Below are positions 19,118 through 27,632 of a stretch of DNA of 64,000 bases, one piece after another (position 1 is the first letter of the stretch; each line of letters begins with the position of its first letter). The DNA is from an uncultured Flavobacteriaceae bacterium (GTDB lineage Bacteria; Bacteroidota; Bacteroidia; Flavobacteriales; Flavobacteriaceae). The position numbers and the translations under genes were made by a program. Under the pieces are notes generated by a model. That model did no database searches, was not told where the DNA came from, and saw only the letters and a program-made list of their open reading frames with translations. Location of the stretch: positions 115,899-179,898 of the forward strand of contig CALDYU010000008.1 of assembly GCA_937944485.1 (NCBI GenBank), given 5' to 3'.

Positions 19118-19728
19118 ACAAGAAATTATCGTTTTCTTTAGTTACCCTAATATTGATTTTTTCAATAGCATGTAACTCCGAAAAATCAAAAAGTGATATT
19201 GAGATTATTTTCACTCAAGACACTTTAAACCTTGGTTACACTTATTGGTGGCCAGAATCAGGCCCTTTTATTGGTGCCTGCGGTGAAGAACTCTCTCTTG
19301 TTTTTGAAGGAACGGTGATAGCTCTTAATGAGTCAAATAACGACCCAGGACCTTTATATATCTCACAAGAAGGGATTGTCGAACTCGAAAAGGTATATAA
19401 AATTAAAGCTTTAGGAACAGCTACTTACGCTAGTCAAAAATTCGTAACTACAGATTGTTTTTACGAAAGTGGTATAGCCGTTGGAGATCAGGTTTTGGTT
19501 TTCTGTTACGATTATGAAGGTGCTTATACTATTCCTGGTAAAAAATCCATTGTCAAATTAGACGCCACGGATTTTTCCACCGTTTCATCTATCCGTACGT
19601 ATATTGATTCGGATCAGGATCCACTTGCTATTAAAAATGATCTCGAAATATGGAAAGCGCATGATCTAGATCAAGCGCTATTACAAATTCTCGATTGCAA
19701 AGAAGAAATGACTAAAGCAATTCCGTAA
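19108..19728 (+). CDS. Predicted lipoprotein of unknown function, end of heme operon
   Basis: 206 residues. The N-terminal signal has a lipobox (FSIAC, Cys22), giving a periplasm-facing lipid-anchored protein. The mature part is beta-rich with scattered cysteines ([23 protein letters not shown], near-C-terminal LDCKEE) that could form disulfides. The arrangement faintly recalls NTR/TIMP-like OB folds, but this is speculation. The ATG overlaps hemF by ten bases; a TTG six bases further on is an alternative start. Family not recognised and no link to heme is evident beyond co-transcription. Confidence 0.75.
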   Translation: MGLNKKLSFSLVTLILIFSIACNSEKSKSDIEIIFTQDTLNLGYTYWWPESGPFIGACGEELSLVFEGTVIALNESNNDPGPLYISQEGIVELEKVYKIKALGTATYASQKFVTTDCFYESGIAVGDQVLVFCYDYEGAYTIPGKKSIVKLDATDFSTVSSIRTYIDSDQDPLAIKNDLEIWKAHDLDQALLQILDCKEEMTKAIP

Positions 19729-19757
19729 GCTTTTTCATGCTTAAAACGAATATTCTG

Positions 19758-19765
19758 TAACTTTG
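19758..19765 (+). promoter_or_regulatory. -7 box of hemB
   Basis: TAACTTTG is an exact TAnnTTTG, 16 bases before the hemB ATG, with a T-rich stretch (TTTTTC, 19731-19736) near the -33 position. hemB can thus be transcribed apart from the hemA operon. Confidence 0.55.
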
Positions 19766-19781
19766 AATTCAAATACCAAAC

Positions 19782-20771
19782 ATGTATCCACTCCGAAGAA
19801 ATAGACGCCTTAGAACGAATGATGCAATCCGTCATTTGGTTCGAGAAACCATTATTACTCCTAGTGATTTTTTAGTTCCTCTTTTTGTTGTTGACGGAAA
19901 AGGCGTTAAAGAAGAGATTGCCTCCATGCCCAATTATTATAGACTTAGCATAGATACTCTTGAAAAGGAGGCCAAAGAACTATGGAATATGGGTCTTTGC
20001 GCTGTTTTGCTTTTTGTGAAGGTGCCTGAAAACTTAAAAGATAATAAAGGCACTGAAGCTCTGAACGCAAATGGTTTGATGCAACAAGCTATAAAAGCTG
20101 TTAAAAGCGTGTGCCCTGATATGTTAGTAATGACTGATGTTGCTCTTGACCCCTATTCCTCTTTTGGTCATGATGGTATTGTTCAAGACGGACAAATTCT
20201 AAATGATGAGACTTCGGAAATTCTTGCTGAGATGAGTGTAAGTCATGCCAATGCAGGTGCTGATTTCGTAGCACCCAGCGATATGATGGACGGACGTATT
20301 CTGACCATTCGAGAAGCCCTAGAAGATGAAGGTTATTTGAATACCGGAATAATGAGCTATAGTGCCAAATATGCAAGCGCTTTTTACGGCCCCTTCCGCG
20401 ATGCTTTAGATTCGGCCCCGGTTGCTATGAATAATGTTCCGAAAGACAAAAAAACCTATCAAATGGATGTCGCCAATCGTTTTGAAGCCATTACCGAAAC
20501 TCAAGCCGATATTGATGAAGGTGCTGATATCGTAATGGTAAAACCAGGGTTGGCCTATTTAGACATTGTTCGCGAAATTAGAAACGAAGTTGATGTTCCG
20601 GTTGCCGTTTATCAAGTAAGCGGCGAATATGCCATGTTAAAAGCCGCTGCCGAAAAAGGTTGGTTAGATCACGACGCAGTAATGATGGAGCAATTGATAG
20701 CCATCAAAAGAGCGGGAGCGAATATCATTGCCAGTTACTTCGCTAAAGACGCTGTTAAGCTAATGGGGTAA
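19782..20771 (+). CDS. hemB: Delta-aminolevulinic acid dehydratase (porphobilinogen synthase)
   Basis: 329 residues. It condenses two aminolevulinate molecules to porphobilinogen. The Schiff-base lysines are Lys196 (SYSAKYASAFYGPFRDA) and Lys254 (IVMVKPGLAYLD). The metal site reads DVALDPYSSFGHDG (119-132), with Ala and Asp in place of the three cysteines of zinc enzymes, so it belongs to the non-zinc, Mg-stimulated group. It lies 53 bases after the lipoprotein gene, with its own promoter. Confidence 0.97.
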   Translation: MYPLRRNRRLRTNDAIRHLVRETIITPSDFLVPLFVVDGKGVKEEIASMPNYYRLSIDTLEKEAKELWNMGLCAVLLFVKVPENLKDNKGTEALNANGLMQQAIKAVKSVCPDMLVMTDVALDPYSSFGHDGIVQDGQILNDETSEILAEMSVSHANAGADFVAPSDMMDGRILTIREALEDEGYLNTGIMSYSAKYASAFYGPFRDALDSAPVAMNNVPKDKKTYQMDVANRFEAITETQADIDEGADIVMVKPGLAYLDIVREIRNEVDVPVAVYQVSGEYAMLKAAAEKGWLDHDAVMMEQLIAIKRAGANIIASYFAKDAVKLMG

Positions 20772-20812
20772 TTATCCTATCAGGCATTCAGGAAGGTAAT
20801 TTCAACTAAGGA

Positions 20813-22144
20813 ATGAAATATAAATATTTTATACTAATTGGTTTATTATATTGCAATGCCTATTCTCAAAAGGTTTTGGAGCCAATTAATGGCAATATTT
20901 CAACCTCAAAACTTGCTTATGCAGATCCCTCAGAAGTCAATTTAGATTCCGCCTATATCCATTATAAGGTCGATTCTATCATTGCTTACGGAATCAAAAA
21001 GAAAGCCTTTCCCGGGGCTCAAATTCTAGTAGCCAAAAACTCGAAAATCATTTTTCATAAGGCTTACGGATTTCATACCTATGATAGTATTCAAAAAGTT
21101 TCGTTAGACGATAGCTATGATTTGGCATCCGTTACTAAAATTACAGGTCCCTTACCTGCAATAATGAAATTGGTGGATGAAGGGCAGCTTAATTTGGATA
21201 TCCCTTTTAGCACCTATTGGAAGCCTTGGCGAAAATTAAAAGATAAAAAAGACCTGACGCTCCGTGAAATTCTAGCACATCAAGCAGGTTTAACTCCCTA
21301 TATTGTATTTCTAAACGATGTTTTAAAGAAAAACGGAAAGCTCAAAAAGCGGTTTGTCAAAACATCGGCATCTCCTCGGTTTTCAAACCAAGCTTATAAG
21401 GGGCTTTATATCAAAAATACCTTCAAGCAAAAAATGCACCGAAAAATTAACCGATCTAAAGTGTCAGAACTTAAGAAATACAAGTATTCGGGACTGGCTT
21501 TTCTTATTTTTCCTGAGCTTATTAACCAATTGACTGGCGAATCATACGAAACTTATTTAACAAAACACTTTTATAAACCATTAGTAGCCAACACCATGGG
21601 GTTTCTACCAATGTCGAAAGCATATTCCAACAATATAATTCCAACCGAACATGACAGCATATTTCGCCATACTTTAACACAAGGTTGGGTTCATGATGAA
21701 AATGCCTCTTTATTAGGTGGCGTTTCAGGTAATTCCGGTTTATTTGCTACCGCTTTAGACCTTGCTAAAATGATGCAGATGTATTTGCAATATGGCTTTT
21801 ATAATAATAAAAGATACATTAGTGAAGCTACTGTCAAAGAGTTTAGCACAGCTCACTATCTTGAAAACGAAAACAGAAGGGGATTAGGCTTCGACAAACC
21901 TTTGTCGAACAATGCTATAAAAACCTTATCCGAATCGTATCCCGCTCCCGAAGTTAGTTCAGATAGTTTTGGGCACTCCGGTTTTACAGGAACTTTTGTT
22001 TGGGCGGATCCTAAAAATCAATTACTATTCATCTTTCTTTCTAATCGCGTATACCCCACAAGAACCCATCGAAACCTGTATAATCTCAAAATTCGTGAAT
22101 CGGTACAACAGGTATTTTATAAGGCTGGTTCAGCTAAAGATTGA
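20813..22144 (+). CDS. Secreted beta-lactamase-family serine hydrolase
   Basis: 443 residues with a signal peptide (MKYKYFILIGLLYCNAYSQ). The class C/AmpH-type fold is shown by FPGAQILVAKNSKIIFHKAYG, the catalytic SxxK as Ser106-Val-Thr-Lys109, a Tyr in KYKYSGLAF as likely general base, and HSGFTGT as the third box. A positively charged insertion (about 175-225, KKNGKLKKRF and KQKMHRKINRSK) is longer than in typical members. Possible roles are penicillin-binding esterase or peptidase; beta-lactamase activity cannot be assumed. It starts 41 bases after hemB. Confidence 0.9.
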   Translation: MKYKYFILIGLLYCNAYSQKVLEPINGNISTSKLAYADPSEVNLDSAYIHYKVDSIIAYGIKKKAFPGAQILVAKNSKIIFHKAYGFHTYDSIQKVSLDDSYDLASVTKITGPLPAIMKLVDEGQLNLDIPFSTYWKPWRKLKDKKDLTLREILAHQAGLTPYIVFLNDVLKKNGKLKKRFVKTSASPRFSNQAYKGLYIKNTFKQKMHRKINRSKVSELKKYKYSGLAFLIFPELINQLTGESYETYLTKHFYKPLVANTMGFLPMSKAYSNNIIPTEHDSIFRHTLTQGWVHDENASLLGGVSGNSGLFATALDLAKMMQMYLQYGFYNNKRYISEATVKEFSTAHYLENENRRGLGFDKPLSNNAIKTLSESYPAPEVSSDSFGHSGFTGTFVWADPKNQLLFIFLSNRVYPTRTHRNLYNLKIRESVQQVFYKAGSAKD

Positions 22145-22197
22145 AGACAATAAGGTGCAGATTAAATTGGTATCTTCGTAATACAAAACTAACTACC

Positions 22198-23319
22198 ATG
22201 GGTCTGCTCATTTTTTACGCAATCATTTCCATATTCTTTTCATTTTTATGCTCCATTTTAGAAGCTGTTTTATTGAGTGTAAATCCGACTTTTATAAACT
22301 TAAAAAAGAAAGAAGGCAAAACATATGCTACTACTCTAGAGCAGCTCAAAAAGGACGTTGACCAACCGCTAATAGCAATTCTTACCCTCAATACGATTGC
22401 GCATACCGTTGGTGCAATTTTGGTAGGAGTTCAAGCAAAAGCTGCCTATGCACAGCTATATGGTAGTGAAACGCGTTCGTTTTTCGGAATTGAATTTACG
22501 GAAGATTTAATGGTAGGCGTAGTTTCAACTTTAATGACCATTTTAATATTAATTGCTTCAGAAATTATTCCTAAAACTATTGGAGCCACCTATTGGAAAC
22601 AATTGTCTAATTTTTCGGCCAAAACACTCCGTATCATGGTCGTAATATTAAAATATACTGGCCTGCTTTGGTTGCTTCAGCTTTTTACAAAATTAGTGGG
22701 CGGCAAAGGGCATCACGGTAGTGCGCTTAGTAGAGAAGATTTTACAGCAATGGCTGATATTGCTCAAGAAGACGGCGTTTTTGAAAAATCAGAATCTACC
22801 ATCATTAAAAATTTGCTTCGCTTTGACGAAGTTCACGTTAAAGATGTCATGACGCCTAGAGCAGTTATGAAAATTGCTTCTGAAGAAGGTAGTATTCAAA
22901 AATATTTTAATGAAAATCCGAAAATGCGTTTTTCGAGAATTCCTGTATATAACCAAAAAGAAGATCATATTACAGGTTTCGTGCTCAAGGACAATATTTT
23001 AGAAGAAATTATTAACGGTAACGGAGAGGTACCCTTGTCTGAAATTCGAAGAGATATCTTAATAACAAAACGAAATACGCCCATACCTGAATTATTTGAA
23101 ACTTTGATCAGGAAAAGAGTTCATATGGCGCTGGTCGTAGATGAATACGGTTCTGTAAGTGGATTAGTAACCATGGAAGACATTATAGAGACACTTCTCG
23201 GTTTAGAAATCATGGATGAAAGCGATAATGTAGCAGATTTGCAAGAACTAGCCCGAAAAAACTGGGAAACACGTGCAAAACAAACTGGTCTTATCGAAGG
23301 CGAAGTCGAAAAAGAATGA
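22198..23319 (+). CDS. CNNM/CorC-type membrane protein with CBS domains
   Basis: 373 residues from ATG 22198. A TTG 57 bases upstream would overlap the serine hydrolase gene and only adds a basic stretch before the first membrane helix. Residues 1 to about 165 are a DUF21 membrane domain with three or four helices (LLIFYAIISIFFSFLCSILE, MVGVVSTLMTILILIASEI, MVVILKYTGLLWLL). Two CBS domains follow at about 195-320 (VKDVMTPRAVMKI; HMALVVDEYGSVSGLVTMED). Relatives are implicated in Mg2+/Co2+ efflux or were named hemolysins. The C-terminal CorC transporter domain is absent, making it a short form. Confidence 0.9.
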   Translation: MGLLIFYAIISIFFSFLCSILEAVLLSVNPTFINLKKKEGKTYATTLEQLKKDVDQPLIAILTLNTIAHTVGAILVGVQAKAAYAQLYGSETRSFFGIEFTEDLMVGVVSTLMTILILIASEIIPKTIGATYWKQLSNFSAKTLRIMVVILKYTGLLWLLQLFTKLVGGKGHHGSALSREDFTAMADIAQEDGVFEKSESTIIKNLLRFDEVHVKDVMTPRAVMKIASEEGSIQKYFNENPKMRFSRIPVYNQKEDHITGFVLKDNILEEIINGNGEVPLSEIRRDILITKRNTPIPELFETLIRKRVHMALVVDEYGSVSGLVTMEDIIETLLGLEIMDESDNVADLQELARKNWETRAKQTGLIEGEVEKE

Positions 23320-23323
23320 GTCC

Positions 23324-23797
23324 ATGGAAATAGCCTATATCCCAACGCCACTAGGAATTGCCAAAGTTGAAGGCACAAATGATGGTCTCTCTGCTGTTTC
23401 TGTGTTAAATGCCCAAGAAAAGCTTACTGATATTATTCCTGAAGCTCTAGAAGATGCTATCTATCAATTGCAAGAATATTTTGATGGGAAACGCCAAAAT
23501 TTCAATCTTAAACTAAACCCTCGAGGTACAGCATTTCAACAAAAAGTTTGGGAAGCGCTTTTGACTATTCCGTATGGGAAAACCATGTCTTACCTTGAAT
23601 TATCAAAAAAGCTTGGAGATGTAAAAGCAATTCGAGCCGTTGCTGCTGCTAATGGAAAAAATCCGTTATGGATTATCGTACCATGTCACCGCGTTATAGG
23701 AAGCGATGGTTCATTAACTGGATATGCTGGCGGGTTGCATCGAAAAAAATGGCTTTTAGAACATGAAAGCCCTGTAAAACAGCAAACACTTTTTTAA
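23324..23797 (+). CDS. ogt: Methylated-DNA-[protein]-cysteine S-methyltransferase
   Basis: 157 residues from ATG 23324, five bases after the CNNM stop; a longer frame overlapping the CNNM gene has no support. It repairs O6-alkylguanine by transferring the alkyl group to its own Cys121 in the signature IIVPCHRVIG. The helix-turn-helix part (GKTMSYLELSKKLG, then KAIRAVAAANGKNPL with the arginine finger) is intact. It has no Ada regulatory domain. The reaction is suicidal and stoichiometric. Confidence 0.95.
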   Translation: MEIAYIPTPLGIAKVEGTNDGLSAVSVLNAQEKLTDIIPEALEDAIYQLQEYFDGKRQNFNLKLNPRGTAFQQKVWEALLTIPYGKTMSYLELSKKLGDVKAIRAVAAANGKNPLWIIVPCHRVIGSDGSLTGYAGGLHRKKWLLEHESPVKQQTLF

Positions 23798-23958
23798 GCT
23801 TCACAAACTGATCGGTCTAATTACGTATGCTAGCCGCTACATTTACCTTTATGGTAGTTCTTTAATCGTACTATACCTCGCATACATCGAATATTTCTAT
23901 GTATCCCGTTCTATTCCCTAAGCACAAAACAAACTTGTGGGTTTCTTTTGAGAATAAA

Positions 23959-23987
23959 TTGCCTAAGCCCTAGAATTTGTATCTTGT
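23959..23987 (+). promoter_or_regulatory. Candidate promoter of the exonuclease gene
   Basis: TTG at 23959-23961, an 18-base spacer, then TATCTTGT at 23980-23987 resemble TTTG-N19-TAnnTTTG with one or two mismatches. The predicted leader is about 36 bases. The 230 bases between the methyltransferase and exonuclease genes hold nothing else I can name. Confidence 0.35.
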
Positions 23988-24027
23988 TTCCCACAAAATT
24001 TCTTTGAAGCCATAAGAATCATATTCC

Positions 24028-24741
24028 ATGCTGCATCAACTCAACTTAGAGCATATACTTTTTCTGGATATTGAAACTGTACCTGAAAAGGAGTTTTTCG
24101 ATGAGCTTGACGATGAAAAAAAAGAACTCTGGGATCAAAAATCGAAATATCAACGCAAAGAAGAATATACTCCGGAAGCCTTTTATGAACGGGCTGGCAT
24201 TTGGGCCGAATTCGGTAAAATAATTTGTATCTCTGTTGGCTATTTTAATCTTAAAGGGACTATAAGAACATTTCGAACTACTACCTTTCATGGTGATGAG
24301 GCTACATTGCTAAAAGAATTTAAAATCCTGCTTAATACTCATTTCAACAAAACGAAGCACCTTCTCTGTGGTCACAATGCCAAAGAATTTGATTTCCCAT
24401 ACATTGCAAGACGAATGATTATACATGGCATTGAACTGCCATACAAACTGAATATGTTTGGCAAAAAACCTTGGGAAATTCCGCATCTTGATACCATGGA
24501 GCTCTGGAAATTTGGTGACTATAAACATTTCACTTCTTTGAAACTACTCGCTAATATTCTCGGTATTCCTTCACCTAAAGATGATATTGATGGCAGTCAG
24601 GTGCGACACGTATATTATGAAGAAAATGATCTGGATAGAATTATTGTCTATTGCGAAAAAGACGTCGTAACGACAGCACAGGTAATTTTAAGATTGCGAA
24701 ATGAAGAATTACTCGATAACAAGGATATTGAACATGTTTAA
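24028..24741 (+). CDS. PolB-like 3'-5' exonuclease
   Basis: 237 residues, a stand-alone RNase H-like exonuclease of the predicted PolB-type family (DNA_pol_B_exo2). The three exonuclease motifs with metal-binding acids are visible: ILFLDIETVPE (Exo I) near the N-terminus, CGHNAKEFDFPYIARRM (Exo II) in the middle and YCEKDVVTTAQ (Exo III, YxxxD) near the end. There is no polymerase domain. It probably degrades DNA or RNA ends in repair or processing; the natural substrate is unknown. It converges with the next gene, whose stop is 21 bases away. Confidence 0.9.
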   Translation: MLHQLNLEHILFLDIETVPEKEFFDELDDEKKELWDQKSKYQRKEEYTPEAFYERAGIWAEFGKIICISVGYFNLKGTIRTFRTTTFHGDEATLLKEFKILLNTHFNKTKHLLCGHNAKEFDFPYIARRMIIHGIELPYKLNMFGKKPWEIPHLDTMELWKFGDYKHFTSLKLLANILGIPSPKDDIDGSQVRHVYYEENDLDRIIVYCEKDVVTTAQVILRLRNEELLDNKDIEHV

Positions 24742-24762
24742 TTCTATTGGTCTATTTTAAGG

Positions 24763-25743
24763 CTAAGAATTATACTTTAACTGAATATAAACAGGAAAAT
24801 GGTCACTATATCCGCCGATATATTTTCGACCTACATAAGTCCTGTAAGGTGACCCAATATGTTTTCCCTTGAACTCTTTTAAAAATTTTTGATCAAAAAT
24901 GTTAGCATGAGCAAAACTATGTGTATTCTTTTCATAGTTTAAAAAATTATGAGATACCAAAATCTGATCAAATAAAGACCATTTTCTTTTGTAATTAGCA
25001 CTACCTCTCTCAGGAGTAATTAATTTCTCCATAGGGTTATATAGGGCTCCTGAACTCATTAATAGCTGCATACTTTCAGATTCTGGCCCATCATTGAAGT
25101 CACCCATAATAATATAATTTGGGTTAGAAATTTCTTCTTCAATCTTCAGCATATAACGTCTTAATGTTTCTGCCGCTGTTATCCTTTTTTCAATGGTTTC
25201 TTCATTTCCATCGCGTCGCGACGGCCAGTGATTTACGAAAACATGAACCTCTTCTCCATTCAATTTCCCATGTACATATAAAATGTCACGCGTTGTATCT
25301 CTAGTGCCGTCCTTCTCATAAATTAATACGGTTATTGGCTCTGAGTAAATTTCCTGAAAATTTTCTTTATGATAAATAAGCGCAGTATCAATTCCTCTTT
25401 CATCAGGAGAATCATAATGAACATAGCCATAATCAATTCTTCTTAGGGGATCAGCTTTAATCAAATCTTCTACTACTTCTTTATTTTCAACCTCAGCAAC
25501 CCCCATTAAAACAGGTGGGTTTTTGGCACTTGTATCTCCCACTTCTGAAATTGCCTTCGCCAATTTGTAAACTTTTCGTTTATATCGCTTCATAGACCAT
25601 TTTTTTGGGCCTTCAGGAGTGAAATCATCATCTAAAGTGTCAGGATCATCAATGGTATCAAACAAATTTTCAAGATTGTAAAAGCCAATAGTGAAAAGCC
25701 TTTCTTTTTCTATTTTTTTCTTTTTTAAAAACGAGAAAATCAT
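24763..25743 (-). CDS. Endonuclease/exonuclease/phosphatase-family protein
   Basis: 326 residues. The EEP fold is shown by FYNLENLFDT, GVAEVENKEVV (metal-binding Glu), VFVNHWPSRRDG, IIMGDFNDGPESES and YSDHFPVYIQL (the catalytic Asp-His pair near the C-terminus). The N-terminus is short and basic without a clear signal peptide, so it may be cytoplasmic, although many relatives are secreted. The substrate could be nucleic acid or a phosphoester. It is divergent from hflX with a 76-base gap. Confidence 0.9.
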   Translation of the reverse strand: MIFSFLKKKKIEKERLFTIGFYNLENLFDTIDDPDTLDDDFTPEGPKKWSMKRYKRKVYKLAKAISEVGDTSAKNPPVLMGVAEVENKEVVEDLIKADPLRRIDYGYVHYDSPDERGIDTALIYHKENFQEIYSEPITVLIYEKDGTRDTTRDILYVHGKLNGEEVHVFVNHWPSRRDGNEETIEKRITAAETLRRYMLKIEEEISNPNYIIMGDFNDGPESESMQLLMSSGALYNPMEKLITPERGSANYKRKWSLFDQILVSHNFLNYEKNTHSFAHANIFDQKFLKEFKGKHIGSPYRTYVGRKYIGGYSDHFPVYIQLKYNS

Positions 25744-25794
25744 AATTTTTTGTTGCGAGTTCGAATTTACAAAAAACGTTGCCTAAGTATTAGC

Positions 25795-25802
25795 TAGATT
25801 TG
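25795..25802 (+). promoter_or_regulatory. -7 box of hflX
   Basis: TAGATTTG is an exact TAnnTTTG. A second exact match, TAAATTTG at 25808-25815, lies nearer the ATG (25820) and would give a leaderless transcript. No -33 box is at the usual spacing for either. Confidence 0.45.
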
Positions 25803-25819
25803 CACTTTAAATTTGCCTT

Positions 25820-27031
25820 ATGCTTGAAAAGAAATCAATAGACTATGAAAAAACTGTTCTTATTGGTATTATCAATAGAGAACAAAATGATGTGAAGGTA
25901 AGAGAGTATCTTGATGAGCTTGAATTTTTAGCTTATACCGCGGGTGGCGAGGTGTGTAAAAGGTTTGTTCAAAGGATGGATGTTCCTAATCCAAAAACCC
26001 TTATCGGAAGCGGTAAAATGCAAGAGGTGGAAGCTTATGTCGAAGCATATGAGATAGGTTCCGTTATTTTTGATGATGAATTGACCCCAGCTCAACAGCG
26101 AAATATTGAAAAACAGCTTCGTTGTAAAATTATTGATCGCACCAGTTTAATACTTGATATTTTTGCTCAAAGAGCGCAGACAAGTTATGCGCGCACCCAA
26201 GTAGAGCTAGCGCAATACGAATATCTTTTGCCAAGACTAACAGGCTTATGGACTCACCTGGAGCGTCAAAAAGGGGGTATCGGAATGCGAGGTCCAGGAG
26301 AAACAGAAATAGAAACAGATAGACGTATTGTTCGCGATCGTATTACTTTATTGAAAAAGAAATTATTAAAAATTGATCGTCAGATGAGTACCCAAAGAAG
26401 TAATCGAGGCGCCTTGGTTCGTGTTGCTTTGATTGGTTATACCAATGTCGGTAAATCTACATTGATGAACGTCGTAAGTAAAAGCAAGGTATTTGCCGAA
26501 AACAAACTCTTCGCAACTTTAGACACCACCGTACGAAAAGTTGTTTTAGGCAACCTTCCTTTTCTGTTAAGCGATACCGTTGGTTTTATCCGTAAACTAC
26601 CAACGCAACTCGTAGAAAGTTTCAAAAGTACTTTAGACGAGGTTCGAGAAGCCGATTTGTTATTGCACATTGTAGATATTTCGCACCCTCAATTTGAAGA
26701 ACATATTGCATCAGTAAATAGCATATTATCAGAAATCGAAAGTGCTGACAAAAAGAGTATCATGGTTTTTAATAAAATTGATCAATATGAACACGAAACC
26801 ATTGAAGAAGATGATCTTGTTACTGAAAAAACAGGAAAGCACTTTACGCTTTCAGATTGGGAACAAACTTGGATGCAACGCCTAGGCAATAGAGCATTGT
26901 TCATCTCCGCCTTAAATAAAGAGAACCTAGATGATTTTAGAAAGCGAGTATATAATGAAGTTCGCGACATTCATGTCACACGATTTCCGTATAATAACTT
27001 CCTTTATCCCGAGCATCTTGACGAATACTAA
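25820..27031 (+). CDS. hflX: GTPase HflX
   Basis: 403 residues. HflX is a ribosome-associated GTPase that splits stalled 70S ribosomes and helps recovery from heat stress. The N-terminal HflX domain shows LIGSGKMQEVEAYV and IIDRTSLILDIFAQRAQTSY. The linker carries GIGMRGPGETEIETDRR. The G domain has G1 GYTNVGKSTL, G3 DTVGFIRKLP and G4 NKID. The C-terminus after the G domain is short. Normal length for the family. Confidence 0.96.
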   Translation: MLEKKSIDYEKTVLIGIINREQNDVKVREYLDELEFLAYTAGGEVCKRFVQRMDVPNPKTLIGSGKMQEVEAYVEAYEIGSVIFDDELTPAQQRNIEKQLRCKIIDRTSLILDIFAQRAQTSYARTQVELAQYEYLLPRLTGLWTHLERQKGGIGMRGPGETEIETDRRIVRDRITLLKKKLLKIDRQMSTQRSNRGALVRVALIGYTNVGKSTLMNVVSKSKVFAENKLFATLDTTVRKVVLGNLPFLLSDTVGFIRKLPTQLVESFKSTLDEVREADLLLHIVDISHPQFEEHIASVNSILSEIESADKKSIMVFNKIDQYEHETIEEDDLVTEKTGKHFTLSDWEQTWMQRLGNRALFISALNKENLDDFRKRVYNEVRDIHVTRFPYNNFLYPEHLDEY

Positions 27032-27186
27032 ATAACCTAATATTCCAAAAACTAGTGTTGAATTCGTTAAAATTTAGATTCAAAAGTGCGCTTCATCGAA
27101 GAAATTTACCGCTCATATTTTTCACAACATTTTGGCCTTGCTTCACAACAATTTTTTAAAAAAACGATAAAGCCGTTATATCTTTA

Positions 27187-27315
27187 CACCATAAATAATT
27201 AGTATTGTTTTCCCCAATTCAATACTTAACCTAAAAATTTAACCGATTTCATCGGACTCCAATTTTACGAATTACCTACTTTTAAAAAGACTCTAACTTA
27301 CGTTAGGGTTTTTTT
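27187..27315 (+). ncRNA. Candidate small RNA ending in an intrinsic terminator
   Basis: A -7-like TATCTTTA (27179-27186) is followed by about 125 non-coding bases with a perfect internal hairpin CCGAT-TTC-ATCGG (27243-27255) and an intrinsic terminator (27290-27315). No -33 box is visible. The same bases could be the far 3' end of hflX mRNA. No known RNA family was recognised. Confidence 0.3.
27290..27315 (+). terminator. Intrinsic terminator
   Basis: Eight-base stem ACTCTAAC / GTTAGGGT (one G-U pair) with a four-base loop, followed by a run of seven T. It could end hflX mRNA, although it is about 260 bases after that stop, or end the candidate small RNA. Confidence 0.7.
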
Positions 27316-27582
27316 ATTTACGATTACTTTATGGTGCGTTTCGTCGATAAGACCACAATTTTATGATGGTTTCACCACAGCATTCGGATGATTTACAACA
27401 AAAGTTTAGCCTTTAAGCGTTACGCTATTACATTCGTGGTGTATTTAAAATTTAGTGAAACGTTCCAATGAATCAAAATCTTAACCAATAGCTATTTTGA
27501 TTTTTCCAAATCTGTTTTCTTAACCTAAAAGTTTAATTTATACCTATAACAACCAAACTTAAAATTAATCCTACTTAAACTA

Positions 27583-27611
27583 AAAACGCCTCGACAATAT
27601 CGAGGCGTTTT
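27583..27611 (-). terminator. Bidirectional hairpin terminator after the DUF3078 gene
   Basis: Perfect 12-base stem AAAACGCCTCGA / TCGAGGCGTTTT with a five-base loop, 22 bases beyond the DUF3078 stop. The A-run on one side and T-run on the other let it work in both directions. Confidence 0.85.
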
Positions 27612-27632
27612 ACATTTATAATGTTTTCTCTG

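Larger units (their letters stand above)
27032..27632. other. 600-base gap between hflX and the DUF3078 gene
   Basis: No open frame longer than about 16 codons is credible here. It holds two hairpin terminators (27290-27315 and 27583-27611), a perfect small hairpin CCGAT-TTC-ATCGG at 27243-27255, and two copies of a CTTAACCTAAAA(a/g)TTTAA-like segment (about 27227-27243 and 27519-27535). A small RNA is possible, see the separate entry. Confidence 0.6.

Noticed and set aside
22141..22197. TTG start for the CNNM gene
   Set aside because: It would overlap the serine hydrolase stop and add a basic non-family stretch; ATG 22198 begins exactly at the first membrane helix.
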